Below, piece by piece: positions 34,070 through 43,869 of a stretch of DNA of 64,000 nt. The notes beneath the pieces are model-generated. The model did no database searches and was not told where the DNA came from. It saw nothing but the letters and a program-made list of their open reading frames with translations. Position 1 is the first letter of the stretch; each line of letters starts with the position of its first letter. This DNA is from Brevundimonas sp. UBA4553 (GTDB lineage Bacteria; Pseudomonadota; Alphaproteobacteria; Caulobacterales; Caulobacteraceae): contig NZ_DGLD01000001.1 in assembly GCF_002387245.1 (NCBI RefSeq), positions 1 through 64,000 of the forward strand, given 5' to 3'. Both the position numbers and the translations under genes were made by a program.

Positions 34070-34231
34070 ATGGCCGACGACCCCAAGAAGACCGATCCCC
34101 ATCCCGGCATGATGGGCGACGGAACCGAAGAGCAGAACCTCAACCAGCCCGGTGACCCGTCCAAGCGGATCTCGGAGGACGAGGTGGATGAAGCCTTCAC
34201 CAAGGACCCCAAGATCGTCCCGAAGGAATAG
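34070..34231 (+). CDS. Small acidic hypothetical protein
   Basis: A 53-residue soluble, charged, probably disordered protein (MADDPKKTDPHPGMMGDGTE at the start, ISEDEVDEAFTKDPKIVPKE at the end). ATG 34070 has a good CAAGGAG eight bases upstream; an in-frame ATG at 34049 would overlap that site. No known domain. The EcfG-like sequence upstream hints at stress induction. Function unknown. Confidence 0.65.
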   Translation: MADDPKKTDPHPGMMGDGTEEQNLNQPGDPSKRISEDEVDEAFTKDPKIVPKE

Positions 34232-34237
34232 CCGTCC

Positions 34238-34624
34238 TCAGGCCGTACGGATGATCCCGCCCCTGGCCTCGACCGGCCAGGGGGTCAGCTTGCCGCCCGC
34301 GCACGGGCCGCCGACGCAGGCGCCCGACAGCGGCTCGAACACCGCCCCGTGCCAGCCGCACAGGATCAGCGCGCCGTCCGGCGTCAGATAGCGATCCAGC
34401 TCCATGGCGATGGGGAAGCCCGCGTGCGGACAACGGTCGACCCATCCGGCGATCTCGCCGTCCTTCTTCACCACAAAGCCGTGGAAGAAGGCCTCGCCGA
34501 TCTGGAGCACGAACCCGCGCGAGCCGGGGTCGGCGATGTCGGCTTCGGCGCACAGGGGCACGTTCGGCGGCGTCTTCCAGACACGCTTGCGCTCTTCCGC
34601 CGCCGCTTCCGCTTGTTCAGCCAC
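34238..34624 (-). CDS. Rieske [2Fe-2S] ferredoxin-like protein
   Basis: A 128-residue protein with the two Rieske cluster motifs, DRCPHAGFP near 68 (Cys-x-His) and LCGWHGAVF near 90 (Cys-x2-His), so a 2-Cys/2-His [2Fe-2S] cluster. No membrane anchor. Such small proteins serve as electron donors or as oxygenase-associated ferredoxins. It begins with GTG 34624, which shares one base with the gpsA stop (TAGTG), so it is translationally coupled behind gpsA; a partner enzyme is not visible. Confidence 0.88.
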   Translation of the reverse strand: MAEQAEAAAEERKRVWKTPPNVPLCAEADIADPGSRGFVLQIGEAFFHGFVVKKDGEIAGWVDRCPHAGFPIAMELDRYLTPDGALILCGWHGAVFEPLSGACVGGPCAGGKLTPWPVEARGGIIRTA

Positions 34625-35622
34625 TATTCGCGTTCGGGCTTGAGCGGCCGGGTCAGCAGATGCTCGATGGCCGCGTCCACCGTCGTCTCGCCCGCCAGCA
34701 CGGCGGCGACGGCCTCGCAGATCGGCGTCTCGACGCCCAGCTTGCGGGTCAGCTCGCGCACGGCCGGCGCGCTTTCATAGCCTTCCGCCACCGAGCGTTT
34801 GCCGGCCAGGGCCTGTTCGACGCTCATGCCCTGACCCAGGGCCAGGCCCAGGCTCATGTTGCGCGACTGCGGGCTGGAGCAGGTCAGGACCAGATCGCCC
34901 AGACCGCACAGGCCGGAGACGGTCTCGGCCTTGCCGCCCATGGCCTGGGCCACACGGACGATCTCGGCGAAGCCGCGGGTGATGACGGCGGCGTGGGCGC
35001 TGCGGCCCAGTTCGCGCCCCTCGACGATGCCGCAGGCGATGGCCAGAACGTTCTTCAGCGCCCCGCCCGTCTCGGCCCCGATCAGATCATCGGCCAGATA
35101 GGGGCGGAAGACCGGCCCCGACAGGGCCGTGGCCAGGGCGACCGCCATGGCTTCGTCCTCGCAGGCGATGGTCACCGCGCTGGGCAGGCCGCGCGCCACC
35201 TCTGCAGCGAAGCTGGGGCCGGACAGGACGGCGGGGGTCGCCGACGGAATGGTCTCGCCCAGGACCTCGGTCATCAGCTTCAGCGAGCCGCGCTCGATGC
35301 CCTTGGCGCACAGAACGATGGGCAGGCCCGGCCGAGCGTAGGGTGCAAAGGCCGTCAGCGTCGCCCGCATGTGCTGGGCCGGCGGCACCGCCAGAATCAG
35401 ATCGCAATCGGCCAGATCGCCCAGTTCCGAGGTGACGTTGATGGCCGAGTCCAGCTCGATCCCCGGCAGGAAGGCGTCGTTGACCCGCCGCGTGCGGATG
35501 CTCTCGATCACCTCGGGCTCGCGCGCCTGCAGGACGACCGCCAGGCCCGCCGCCGCCGCGCTCTGCGCCAGGGCCGTGCCCCATGCGCCGCCGCCAATTA
35601 CGCCTGCCGTATGAAATTCCAT
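34624..35622 (-). CDS. gpsA: NAD(P)+-dependent glycerol-3-phosphate dehydrogenase
   Basis: Makes sn-glycerol 3-phosphate for phospholipid synthesis from dihydroxyacetone phosphate. The 332-residue product has the N-terminal GVIGGGAWGTALAQ, the substrate-binding lysine in VLCAKGIERGSL near 110, LSGPSFAAEVARGLP near 140, and KNVLAIACGIVEG with the catalytic Lys near 190. It lies 41 bases after tsaD and just before the Rieske gene: a tsaD-gpsA-Rieske unit on the minus strand. Confidence 0.95.
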   Translation of the reverse strand: MEFHTAGVIGGGAWGTALAQSAAAAGLAVVLQAREPEVIESIRTRRVNDAFLPGIELDSAINVTSELGDLADCDLILAVPPAQHMRATLTAFAPYARPGLPIVLCAKGIERGSLKLMTEVLGETIPSATPAVLSGPSFAAEVARGLPSAVTIACEDEAMAVALATALSGPVFRPYLADDLIGAETGGALKNVLAIACGIVEGRELGRSAHAAVITRGFAEIVRVAQAMGGKAETVSGLCGLGDLVLTCSSPQSRNMSLGLALGQGMSVEQALAGKRSVAEGYESAPAVRELTRKLGVETPICEAVAAVLAGETTVDAAIEHLLTRPLKPERE

Positions 35623-35663
35623 GTCTTCTCCGGTCCCCCGACCACCGCACGGAGGCGGGGCCG

Positions 35664-36893
35664 TCAGGCCTTCGCGCCCTTACGGCCCGTTTTCTTGTGA
35701 ACAGGATCGGCGTTCGCGCGCGCCTCGTCCAGTGGCCATCGCGGCCGGGCGGCCACATCGATGTCCGACGTCAGGCCTTTTTCCAGCCTTTCCGCCCCCG
35801 CCAGGGCGATCATGGCGGCGTTGTCGGTGCAATAGACCATGGGCGGCGCCAGGAAACTGAACCCATGCCTTGTCGCCAGATCCTCCAGCGTGCGCCGGAT
35901 GGTCTTGTTGGCCGCGACGCCCCCCGCGACGACGAAATGCAGAGACTTGCTCTTGGGCTCTACCGCCTCGCGCTCTGCGCTCGGCTGCTTGAGGGCGCCC
36001 TTCGCCGATTGAAGCTCCGGGTGCTGTTCGGCATAGGCGACCATGGCCCGCTCGGTCCGTTCGGACAGCTGGCGCGCGATCGCCTTCTGCACCGCGTCGG
36101 CCAGATCGGCCCTGTCCTGCTCGCTGTCGCAGGTCTGGGCCAGCCGCGAGGCCGCCGTCTTCAGACCCGAGAAGGAGAAGTCGCAGTCCTTGCGTCCCAG
36201 AAGCGCCCGCGGCAAGTCAAAGCGCGAGCCGTCGCCCTTCTCGGCCAGCTTCTCCAGCGCCGGCCCGCCGGGGTAGCCCAGCCCCATGGCCTTGGCGATC
36301 TTGTCAAAGGCCTCGCCCGCCGCGTCGTCGATGGTGGTGCCCAGCCGGCTCATGTCGCCGATGCCGCGCACCTCCAGCAACTGACAGTGCCCGCCCGACA
36401 CCAGCAGCAGCAAGAAGGGATACGCCGTCTCCGCGCCCAGCCGCGCCGACACCGCATGGCCCTCCAGGTGATTGACCGCGATCAGCGGCAGGCCGCGCGC
36501 CAGGGCCACGGCCTTGCCGTAGGACAGGCCCACCATGACCCCGCCGACCAGCCCCGGCCCGGCCGTCGCCGCCACCCCGTCCAGGGCGGCGTAGTCGATC
36601 CCGGCCTCGCTCATGGCCCGGCGCGCCACGCCGTCGATCATCTCGACATGGCTGCGGGCGGCGATTTCGGGCACCACTCCGCCATAGGCCGCGTGATCGT
36701 CGATCTGGCTGTGAATGACGCTGGACAGGACCTCGGCCCTCGCCCCCGACAGGCGCACCACCGAGGCGGCCGTCTCGTCGCAGCTGGTCTCCAGGCCCAG
36801 AACCGTCAGCACGCGGCCTTCGGCCCCACCCGTGGCGGCGGGGGGCTTGGTTGCCCCCGTGGTCCCGCTGCTATAGTCCGCGCCAGTGTTCAT
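35664..36893 (-). CDS. tsaD: tRNA N6-adenosine threonylcarbamoyltransferase
   Basis: Transfers threonylcarbamoyl to A37 of ANN-decoding tRNAs with TsaB/TsaE. ASKHA fold; metal-binding HLEGH near residue 145, LGLETSCDETAASVV near 33, DDAAGEAFDKIAKAMGLGYP near 190, and VVAGGVAANKTIRR near 325. At 409 residues it is longer than the usual 340-365: about 25 extra N-terminal Gly/Thr/Pro-rich residues, and a charged insertion around 285-318 (HPELQSAKGALKQPSAERE and following). It starts at ATG 36893, divergent from hemC with 50 bases between. Confidence 0.94.
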   Translation of the reverse strand: MNTGADYSSGTTGATKPPAATGGAEGRVLTVLGLETSCDETAASVVRLSGARAEVLSSVIHSQIDDHAAYGGVVPEIAARSHVEMIDGVARRAMSEAGIDYAALDGVAATAGPGLVGGVMVGLSYGKAVALARGLPLIAVNHLEGHAVSARLGAETAYPFLLLLVSGGHCQLLEVRGIGDMSRLGTTIDDAAGEAFDKIAKAMGLGYPGGPALEKLAEKGDGSRFDLPRALLGRKDCDFSFSGLKTAASRLAQTCDSEQDRADLADAVQKAIARQLSERTERAMVAYAEQHPELQSAKGALKQPSAEREAVEPKSKSLHFVVAGGVAANKTIRRTLEDLATRHGFSFLAPPMVYCTDNAAMIALAGAERLEKGLTSDIDVAARPRWPLDEARANADPVHKKTGRKGAKA

Positions 36894-36943
36894 CGGGTCG
36901 AGGTAGCGGCCCGGTTCCCCTTTCGCAACGGCTGCGCGACCCC

Positions 36944-37894
36944 ATGACCCCGCTTCTTCGCATCGGCACCCGCCGCTCCAAGCTGGCGCTGGCCCAGTCC
37001 GGCATGATGCAGCGCGCCATCGGCCGCGCCCTGGGCGTGGCCGAGGCCGACATCGAAACCCTGGTCCCCCTGGTCGAGATCGTCACCACCGGCGACCGGA
37101 TCCAGGACCGCCGCCTGTTGGAAGTCGGCGGCAAGGCCCTGTTCACCAAGGAGATCGAGGAGGCCCTGCTCGACGGCCGCGTCGATATCGCCATCCACTC
37201 GATGAAGGACGTCCCCGCCGAACAGCCCGAGGGTCTGGCCATCGCCGCCGTGCCCGAGCGCGAGGACGCCCGCGACGGCTTCATCAGCGCGCATTTCGCC
37301 ACCTTCGCCGACCTCCCCCGCGGCGCCCGCCTCGGCACCGCCTCGCTGCGGCGTCAGGCCCAGGCCCTCGCCCTGCGGCCCGACCTGCAGATCGAGATGC
37401 TGCGCGGCAATGTCGACACCCGGTTGAAGCGGCTCAAGGACGGCGACTTCGACGCCATCCTGCTGGCCTGCTCGGGGCTGAACCGCCTCGGTCTGTCCGA
37501 AGTGATCCGCGAGCGCCTGTCGCTGGACGACTTCCTGCCCGCCCCGGGCCAGGGCGCCCTGGCCATCCAGACGCGTCAGGACGACGTCGACGCCGACTGG
37601 ACCCGCGCCCTCAACCACGACCTGACCGCCCTGGCCGTCGCCGCCGAGCGCGGCGCCATGACCGCGCTGGAGGGCTCGTGCCGCACCGCCATCGGCGCCC
37701 ATGCCTTGATCGAGGGCGACGTCCTGCGACTGACCACCGAAATGCTCAGCCCCGACGGCTCGGCCCGCTGGCGTCGCGCCGGTGAGATCTCCGGCGTGAC
37801 CGCCGCCACCGCCCTCGACGCCGCCCGCTCGCTCGGCCTGCGCCTCGGCGCCGAGGTCCACGACGCCGCCGGCGATCAGAAGATCGACCTCTAG
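36944..37894 (+). CDS. hemC: Porphobilinogen deaminase (hydroxymethylbilane synthase)
   Basis: Polymerises four porphobilinogens to hydroxymethylbilane in haem synthesis. The 316-residue product has RIGTRRSKLALAQS at the N-terminus, the catalytic Asp in IHSMKDVPAEQP near 85, and the dipyrromethane-cofactor Cys in LEGSCRTAIGAHA near 247. ATG 36944 is used; an in-frame ATG at 36851 would overlap tsaD. hemD follows 3 bases after the stop. Confidence 0.96.
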   Translation: MTPLLRIGTRRSKLALAQSGMMQRAIGRALGVAEADIETLVPLVEIVTTGDRIQDRRLLEVGGKALFTKEIEEALLDGRVDIAIHSMKDVPAEQPEGLAIAAVPEREDARDGFISAHFATFADLPRGARLGTASLRRQAQALALRPDLQIEMLRGNVDTRLKRLKDGDFDAILLACSGLNRLGLSEVIRERLSLDDFLPAPGQGALAIQTRQDDVDADWTRALNHDLTALAVAAERGAMTALEGSCRTAIGAHALIEGDVLRLTTEMLSPDGSARWRRAGEISGVTAATALDAARSLGLRLGAEVHDAAGDQKIDL

Positions 37895-37897
37895 ACC

Positions 37898-38593
37898 ATG
37901 CGGCCGATCCGCCGCGTCTGGATCACCCGCGCCCAGCCCGGCGCCGCGCGCACCGCCGCCCGGCTCACGGCGCTTGGCTTCACGCCGGTCGCGGCGCCAC
38001 TTCTGACGCTCCTCCCCCTGCCCGAGGCTCTGAGCCACGCGCCGGACCTGACCACGGTCGCCGCCCTGGCCTTCACCAGCCCCAACGGCGTGGCGGCCTT
38101 CGCCGCCCTGACGCCCGCCTTGCGCGACCGCCCGGTCTTCGCCGTCGGCGACGCCACCGCCGAGGCCGCCCGCGACGCCGGCTTCGCGGAAACGCATTCG
38201 GCCGCCGGCGACATCCACGCCCTCGCCCGCCTCATCGCTGCGAAACCTGTCGATGGCGTGATCCTCGCCCCCGGCGCCCGCGAGCCCGCCGGCGACCTGC
38301 CCGCCCTTCTGCCTGACCGTCAGGTGCGCCGCCTGCCGGTCTACGCCGCCGACGAAACCCGCATTCCGGCGCCCGCCGATGTCGACGCCGTGCTGGTCCA
38401 CTCGCCCCGCGCGGCCCGGGCCCTGGCTGAGGCGCTCTGGCCGCGCGCGGCCGTCCCCTGCCTCGCCGTCTGCATTTCCACCGCCGCCGCCGCACCGCTG
38501 GCCGGCCTCGATTTCCCCGAAATCCGCGTCGCCGACACGCCCGACGAGCCGGCGATGCTGACAGCGCTTGGCAAGTCCGCCGGACCCGTATAA
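37898..38593 (+). CDS. hemD: Uroporphyrinogen-III synthase
   Basis: Cyclises hydroxymethylbilane with inversion of ring D. The family is poorly conserved; the 231-residue length, the opening VWITRAQPGAARTAARL, AFTSPNGVAAFAAL near 65, FAVGDATAEAARDAGF near 85, and the place directly after hemC support the call. The ATG overlaps nothing but lies only 3 bases after hemC, so the two are one operon. Confidence 0.9.
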   Translation: MRPIRRVWITRAQPGAARTAARLTALGFTPVAAPLLTLLPLPEALSHAPDLTTVAALAFTSPNGVAAFAALTPALRDRPVFAVGDATAEAARDAGFAETHSAAGDIHALARLIAAKPVDGVILAPGAREPAGDLPALLPDRQVRRLPVYAADETRIPAPADVDAVLVHSPRAARALAEALWPRAAVPCLAVCISTAAAAPLAGLDFPEIRVADTPDEPAMLTALGKSAGPV

Positions 38594-38643
38594 AGACCCC
38601 ACCTCGCGCGGCTCACTGACATATGTCCGAGCCGCCGACCGGA

Positions 38644-38719
38644 GCCGCTTTAGCTCAGCCGGTAGAGCACATCATTCGTAATGATGGGGTCAGGTGTTCG
38701 AGTCACCTAAGCGGCACCA
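38644..38719 (+). tRNA. tRNA-Thr (anticodon CGU)
   Basis: A complete 76-nt cloverleaf with encoded CCA: acceptor GCCGCTT/AAGCGGC, D arm GCTC-AGCCGGTA-GAGC, anticodon stem CATCA/TGATG with loop TTCGTAA (anticodon CGT at 38677-38679), variable GGGTC, T arm AGGTG-TTCGAGT-CACCT, discriminator A then CCA. All stems pair. Reads ACG codons, common in GC-rich genomes. Confidence 0.97.
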
Positions 38720-38847
38720 CTTCCTTCCGAGCGACATGAATCCAGATTGAGCGTGGCCCGCGGGCGCACGTGTCTCGCGGCGTCCGCATTGTAGGCGCCA
38801 TCATTATCGTATCATACTATTAATTGGTTTGAGCGAGCGAGGGCGGC

Positions 38848-41196
38848 ATGGCGGGCTTCAACAGGCGGCGACTTCTGATGGGCGCGGGCGCGACGGCGGC
38901 CTTCGCCGGCGCTGCGCCGATCGCCCTTGCCCAGCAGCCGACCGTCGTTCCCCTGCCGCGCACCGCCGACGCGGCCGAGCCCAGGCTCTGGTATCGCGCC
39001 CCGGCCGAGGCCTGGGTCGAGGCGCTGCCGGTCGGCAACGGCCGGCTGGGCACCATGGTCTTCGGCGGGGTGGCGCGCGAGCGGCTGCAGTTGAACGAGG
39101 ACACCCTGTGGGCCGGCGGCCCCTACGACCCCTCCAGCCCCGACGCGCTGGCCGCCCTGCCGGAGGTGCGACGCCTGATCTTCGAGGGCCGCTATCTGGA
39201 GGCGCAAGATCTGGCCCAGGCGCGTATGATGGCCCGGCCGATCCGGCAGATGAGCTATCAGACCATCGGCGACCTGCTGCTGAGCTTCGGCGTGCGCTCC
39301 GGCGCGACCGGCTACCGGCGCGAGCTGGATCTGGATCAGGCCGTCGCCACGACCGAATACCGCCTGAACGGCGTCGGCTATCGTCGCGAGGTCTTCGCCT
39401 CCCGTCCGGACGACGTCATCGTCGTGCGGCTGACCGCCGACCGACCGGGCGCGCTGAGGTTCGACGCCGGGTTTGAGACGCCGCAGGCGGGCGACGCGGC
39501 GGTCCAGGACGGGGACCTGATCCTGACCGGCCGCAACGGCTCCCAGTTCGACATCCCCGCCGCCCTCAGGTTCGAAACCCGGGTTCGCATCCTGCCGCGC
39601 GGCGGGCGCGTGATCACGAAGGACGGCGCCCTGGGCGTCGAAGGGGCCGACGAAGCCCTGATCCTGATCGCCATGGCCACCAGCCATGTGGGCCCCAGGG
39701 ACGTCAGCGGCGATCCCCGCGCCCGGACCCTGGCGACCCTGGCGGCCCTGGATGCGGATTTCGAACGGCTGAAGGCGCGCCATCTGGCGGACTACCAGCC
39801 CCTGTTCCGGCGCGTCGACTTCGCCGTCGGAGCCACCGAGGCGGCGCAAAGACCGACCGACCAGCGGGTCGCCAGTTCGGCCAGCCTCGACGACCCGGCC
39901 CTGGCCGCGCTCTACTTCCAGTACGGCCGCTACCTGCTGCTGTCCTGTTCCCGCCCCGGAACCCAACCGGCCAATCTCCAGGGCTTGTGGAACGACAAGA
40001 CCAGCCCGCCGTGGGGCTCGAAGTACACGATCAACATCAACACCGAAATGAACTACTGGCCCGCCGAACCCCTGGCCATGCAGGAGTGCGTCGAGCCCCT
40101 GATCGCCATGGTCAAGCAGATGGCCGAGACCGGAGCGGTCACCGCCCGCGTCAACTACGGCGCGCGCGGCTGGGTCTGCCACCACAACACCGACCTGTGG
40201 CGCGCCACCGCCCCCATCGACGGGGCGCGCTTCGGCCTGTGGCCCATGGGCGGCGCCTGGCTGTGCGAACACCTGTGGGACCACTATGACTATGGCCGCG
40301 ACAAGACCTATCTGGCCGAGGTCTATCCGGTGATGAAGGGGGCGGCCCAGTTCTTCCTCGACACCCTGGTCGAGCATCCGGACGGCTCGGGCCTGGTCAC
40401 CTGTCCTTCCCTGTCGCCGGAAAACCTGCACCCCTTCGGCGCCGCGGTCTGCGCCGGCCCCGCCATGGACAGCCAGATCCTGCGCGACCTCTTCGCCCAT
40501 GTCGCCGAGGCCTCGCAGATTCTGCGCCGGGACGCCGGCTTCCGCCGCGAAGTGCTGGCGGCCCGCGCCCGCCTGCCCGCCGACCGCATCGGCAAGGCCG
40601 GCCAGCTTCAGGAGTGGCTGGCGGACTGGGACATGGAGGCGCCCGAGCCGCACCATCGTCACGTCTCGCACCTCTACGCCCTCTTCCCCAGCTGGCAGAT
40701 TTCGACGCGGGACACGCCCGCTCTGGCGCGGGCCGCGCAGACGTCGCTGGAACAGCGCGGCGACCTGTCCACCGGATGGGCCATCGGCTGGCGCATCAAC
40801 CTGTGGGCGCGTCTGGGCGACGGGGACCGGACCCACCGCGTGCTCAAGCTCCTGCTGGGGCCGGAGCGAACCTATCCCAACCTGTTCGACGCCCACCCGC
40901 CCTTCCAGATCGACGGCAATTTCGGCGGAACCAACGGCATGGCCGAAATGATCGTCCAGTCGCGGCCGGGCGAGATCGAGATCCTGCCCGCCCTGCCTTC
41001 CGCCTGGCCCAAAGGCTGGCTGCGCGGCGTCCGGGCGCGCGGCGGCTTCGGCCTGGATGTCGAGTGGGCCGACGGGCGGCCGACCCAGATGGTGCTGCGC
41101 GGCCCTCCGGGCGGCGAAACACGCGTCCGACACGCCGACGTCGTCCGCACGGTGAAGATCCCGTCGAGCGGAGAGGCGCGCCTGGACTTCGCCTGA
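38848..41196 (+). CDS. Glycoside hydrolase family 95 (alpha-L-fucosidase-type), Tat-exported
   Basis: An inverting fucosidase/galactosidase family enzyme of 782 residues. The N-terminus FNRRRLLMGAGATAAFAGAA is a twin-arginine signal peptide cut after ALAQQ. GH95 hallmarks: LPVGNGRLGTMVFGG near 60, LQLNEDTLWAGGPYDP near 80, NLQGLWNDKTSPPWGSKYT and NTEMNYWPAEPLAM near 385 (catalytic asparagines), CPSLSPENLHP near 520 (general acid Glu) and FQIDGNFGGTNGMAEMI near 690 (Asp). The short tRNA-linked leader is AT-richer than its surroundings (38797-38830). It stands alone, without transporter or sugar-use genes beside it. Confidence 0.92.
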   Translation: MAGFNRRRLLMGAGATAAFAGAAPIALAQQPTVVPLPRTADAAEPRLWYRAPAEAWVEALPVGNGRLGTMVFGGVARERLQLNEDTLWAGGPYDPSSPDALAALPEVRRLIFEGRYLEAQDLAQARMMARPIRQMSYQTIGDLLLSFGVRSGATGYRRELDLDQAVATTEYRLNGVGYRREVFASRPDDVIVVRLTADRPGALRFDAGFETPQAGDAAVQDGDLILTGRNGSQFDIPAALRFETRVRILPRGGRVITKDGALGVEGADEALILIAMATSHVGPRDVSGDPRARTLATLAALDADFERLKARHLADYQPLFRRVDFAVGATEAAQRPTDQRVASSASLDDPALAALYFQYGRYLLLSCSRPGTQPANLQGLWNDKTSPPWGSKYTININTEMNYWPAEPLAMQECVEPLIAMVKQMAETGAVTARVNYGARGWVCHHNTDLWRATAPIDGARFGLWPMGGAWLCEHLWDHYDYGRDKTYLAEVYPVMKGAAQFFLDTLVEHPDGSGLVTCPSLSPENLHPFGAAVCAGPAMDSQILRDLFAHVAEASQILRRDAGFRREVLAARARLPADRIGKAGQLQEWLADWDMEAPEPHHRHVSHLYALFPSWQISTRDTPALARAAQTSLEQRGDLSTGWAIGWRINLWARLGDGDRTHRVLKLLLGPERTYPNLFDAHPPFQIDGNFGGTNGMAEMIVQSRPGEIEILPALPSAWPKGWLRGVRARGGFGLDVEWADGRPTQMVLRGPPGGETRVRHADVVRTVKIPSSGEARLDFA

Positions 41197-41217
41197 CGAG
41201 ACGACAGCGCACTTGAA

Positions 41218-41239
41218 CGTATAAGCATATCTTTATATG
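41218..41239. promoter_or_regulatory. Imperfect 22-bp palindrome upstream of metK (candidate operator)
   Basis: CGTATAAGCAT (41218-41228) faces ATCTTTATATG (41229-41239); 8 of 11 positions are symmetric, in an AT-rich island inside GC-rich DNA. Sites of the form ATATAAAGATATCTTTATAT precede SAM-cycle genes in alphaproteobacteria and are assigned to ArsR-type SahR-like regulators; I recall that from comparative-genomics work and could not check it. It overlaps the first in-frame ATG (41237), supporting the downstream TTG start. Confidence 0.5.
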
Positions 41240-41272
41240 TCTGTCCGCCTCACCGTCTTGCAGGAGCCTGCC

Positions 41273-42469
41273 TTGGCCCGTTCGTCGTTTCTGTTTACCT
41301 CCGAGAGCGTCTCGGAAGGCCACCCCGACAAGGTCGCGGACCAGATCTCCGACTCGATCGTCGATCTGTTCCTGTCCAAGGACCCCGAGGCCCGCGTGGC
41401 CTGCGAGACCCTGACGACGACCAATCTGGTGGTTCTGGCCGGCGAGATCCGCGGCAAGGGCATCATGGATGTCGAGGGCAACTGGGCGCCCGGCGTCCAG
41501 CAGGAGATCGAGGACACGGTCCGCGGCGTCGTGCGCGCCATCGGCTATGAGCAGGACGGCTTCCACTGGGAGACCTTCCAGTTCCAGAACCACCTGCACC
41601 CGCAGTCCGCCCACATCGCCCAGGGCGTCGACGCCGGCGCGGACAAGGACGAGGGCGCCGGCGACCAGGGCATCATGTTCGGCTACGCCTCGAACGAGAC
41701 GCCCGAGCTGATGCCGGCCACCCTGCAGTACAGCCACAACATCCTGAAGGCCCTGGCCGACGCCCGTCACTCGGGTCAGGAGCCGGGCCTGGAGCCCGAC
41801 GCCAAGAGCCAGGTGACCCTCTTCTATCAGGACGGCGTTCCGGTCCGCGCCACCTCGGTCGTGGTCTCGACCCAGCACAAGGCCGGTCTGAGCCAGGATC
41901 AGGTCGCCGCCATCGTCAAACCCTATGTCGAGAAGGTGCTGCCGCAGGGCTTCATCACCAACGAGACCGAGTGGCACATCAACCCGACGGGCACCTTCGA
42001 GATCGGCGGCCCTGACGGCGACGCCGGCGTGACCGGCCGCAAGATCATCGTCGACACCTACGGCGGCGCAGCCCCGCACGGCGGCGGCGCCTTCTCGGGC
42101 AAGGACCCGACCAAGGTGGACCGTTCGGCCGCCTACGCCTGCCGCTACCTGGCCAAGAACGTGGTCGCCGCCGGCCTGGCCGACCGCTGCACCATCCAGA
42201 TTTCCTACGCCATCGGCGTGTCCAAGCCCCTGTCGGTCCACGTCGACCTGCACGGCACGGGCAAGATCGACCCGGCCATCCTGGAAGCCGAGCTGCCCAA
42301 GCTGATCGGCGGCGCCACGCCGCGCGCGATCCGCGAGCACCTGGGCCTGAACAAGCCCATCTATCGCCGCAGCGCCGCCTACGGCCACTTCGGCCGCGCG
42401 CCCGACGCCGACGGCGGCTTCAGCTGGGAAAAGACCGATCTGGTGGACCGGCTCAAGGCCCTCGCCTGA
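41273..42469 (+). CDS. metK: S-adenosylmethionine synthetase
   Basis: Makes SAM from methionine and ATP; 398 residues from TTG 41273. That start has AGGAG six bases upstream and gives the family-like (M)ARSSFLFTSESVSEGHPDK. An ATG at 41237 adds 12 residues but falls inside the palindrome at 41218-41239, so is unlikely. Signatures: GAGDQGIMFGYA near 120, the P-loop GGAAPHGGGAFSGKDPTKVD near 265 and DRSAAYACRYLAKN. A clear bidirectional terminator follows at 42495. Confidence 0.96.
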   Translation: MARSSFLFTSESVSEGHPDKVADQISDSIVDLFLSKDPEARVACETLTTTNLVVLAGEIRGKGIMDVEGNWAPGVQQEIEDTVRGVVRAIGYEQDGFHWETFQFQNHLHPQSAHIAQGVDAGADKDEGAGDQGIMFGYASNETPELMPATLQYSHNILKALADARHSGQEPGLEPDAKSQVTLFYQDGVPVRATSVVVSTQHKAGLSQDQVAAIVKPYVEKVLPQGFITNETEWHINPTGTFEIGGPDGDAGVTGRKIIVDTYGGAAPHGGGAFSGKDPTKVDRSAAYACRYLAKNVVAAGLADRCTIQISYAIGVSKPLSVHVDLHGTGKIDPAILEAELPKLIGGATPRAIREHLGLNKPIYRRSAAYGHFGRAPDADGGFSWEKTDLVDRLKALA

Positions 42470-42494
42470 ACCTTCTAAACGCCTGAAAAACGGG

Positions 42495-42527
42495 GGGCGT
42501 CGCGGTTTCGACCGCGGCGCCCTTTTC
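42495..42527. terminator. Rho-independent terminator after metK
   Basis: GGGCGTCGCGGT-TTCG-ACCGCGGCGCCC (12-bp stem with one T-G wobble and a TTCG tetraloop, 42495-42522) followed by TTTT. The opposite strand also has a T5 tract, so it may work both ways. Confidence 0.9.
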
Positions 42528-42633
42528 GTATCGCGCGCCGAGACACAATCATGCCCTTGCATCGCGCGGCGTCTGGTCCTTTAAGCGCGCCAAACACGCC
42601 TCCCCGCGTTCTCCTGAAAGGATCTTTCGACCG

Positions 42634-43866
<1,233 letters not shown>

Positions 43867-43869
43867 AGA

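Noticed and set aside
36890..38602. 570-codon minus-strand frame over hemC-hemD
   Set aside because: Antisense shadow of two well-recognised genes.
38812..41133. 773-codon minus-strand frame opposite the GH95 gene
   Set aside because: Low-complexity Gly/Gln/Arg/Val product, antisense to a protein with all GH95 motifs.
41197..41272. SAM riboswitch upstream of metK
   Set aside because: The leader is only 76 bases and I can find no pseudoknot or conserved SAM-II, SAM-V or SAM/SAH core; the palindrome is a better explanation for regulation.
38644..41272. Genomic island with attachment sites at tRNA-Thr
   Set aside because: No integrase and no duplicate of the tRNA 3' end found downstream of the GH95 gene.
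40844..42562. Minus-strand frame across metK
   Set aside because: Antisense shadow; metK and its terminator on the plus strand account for the region.
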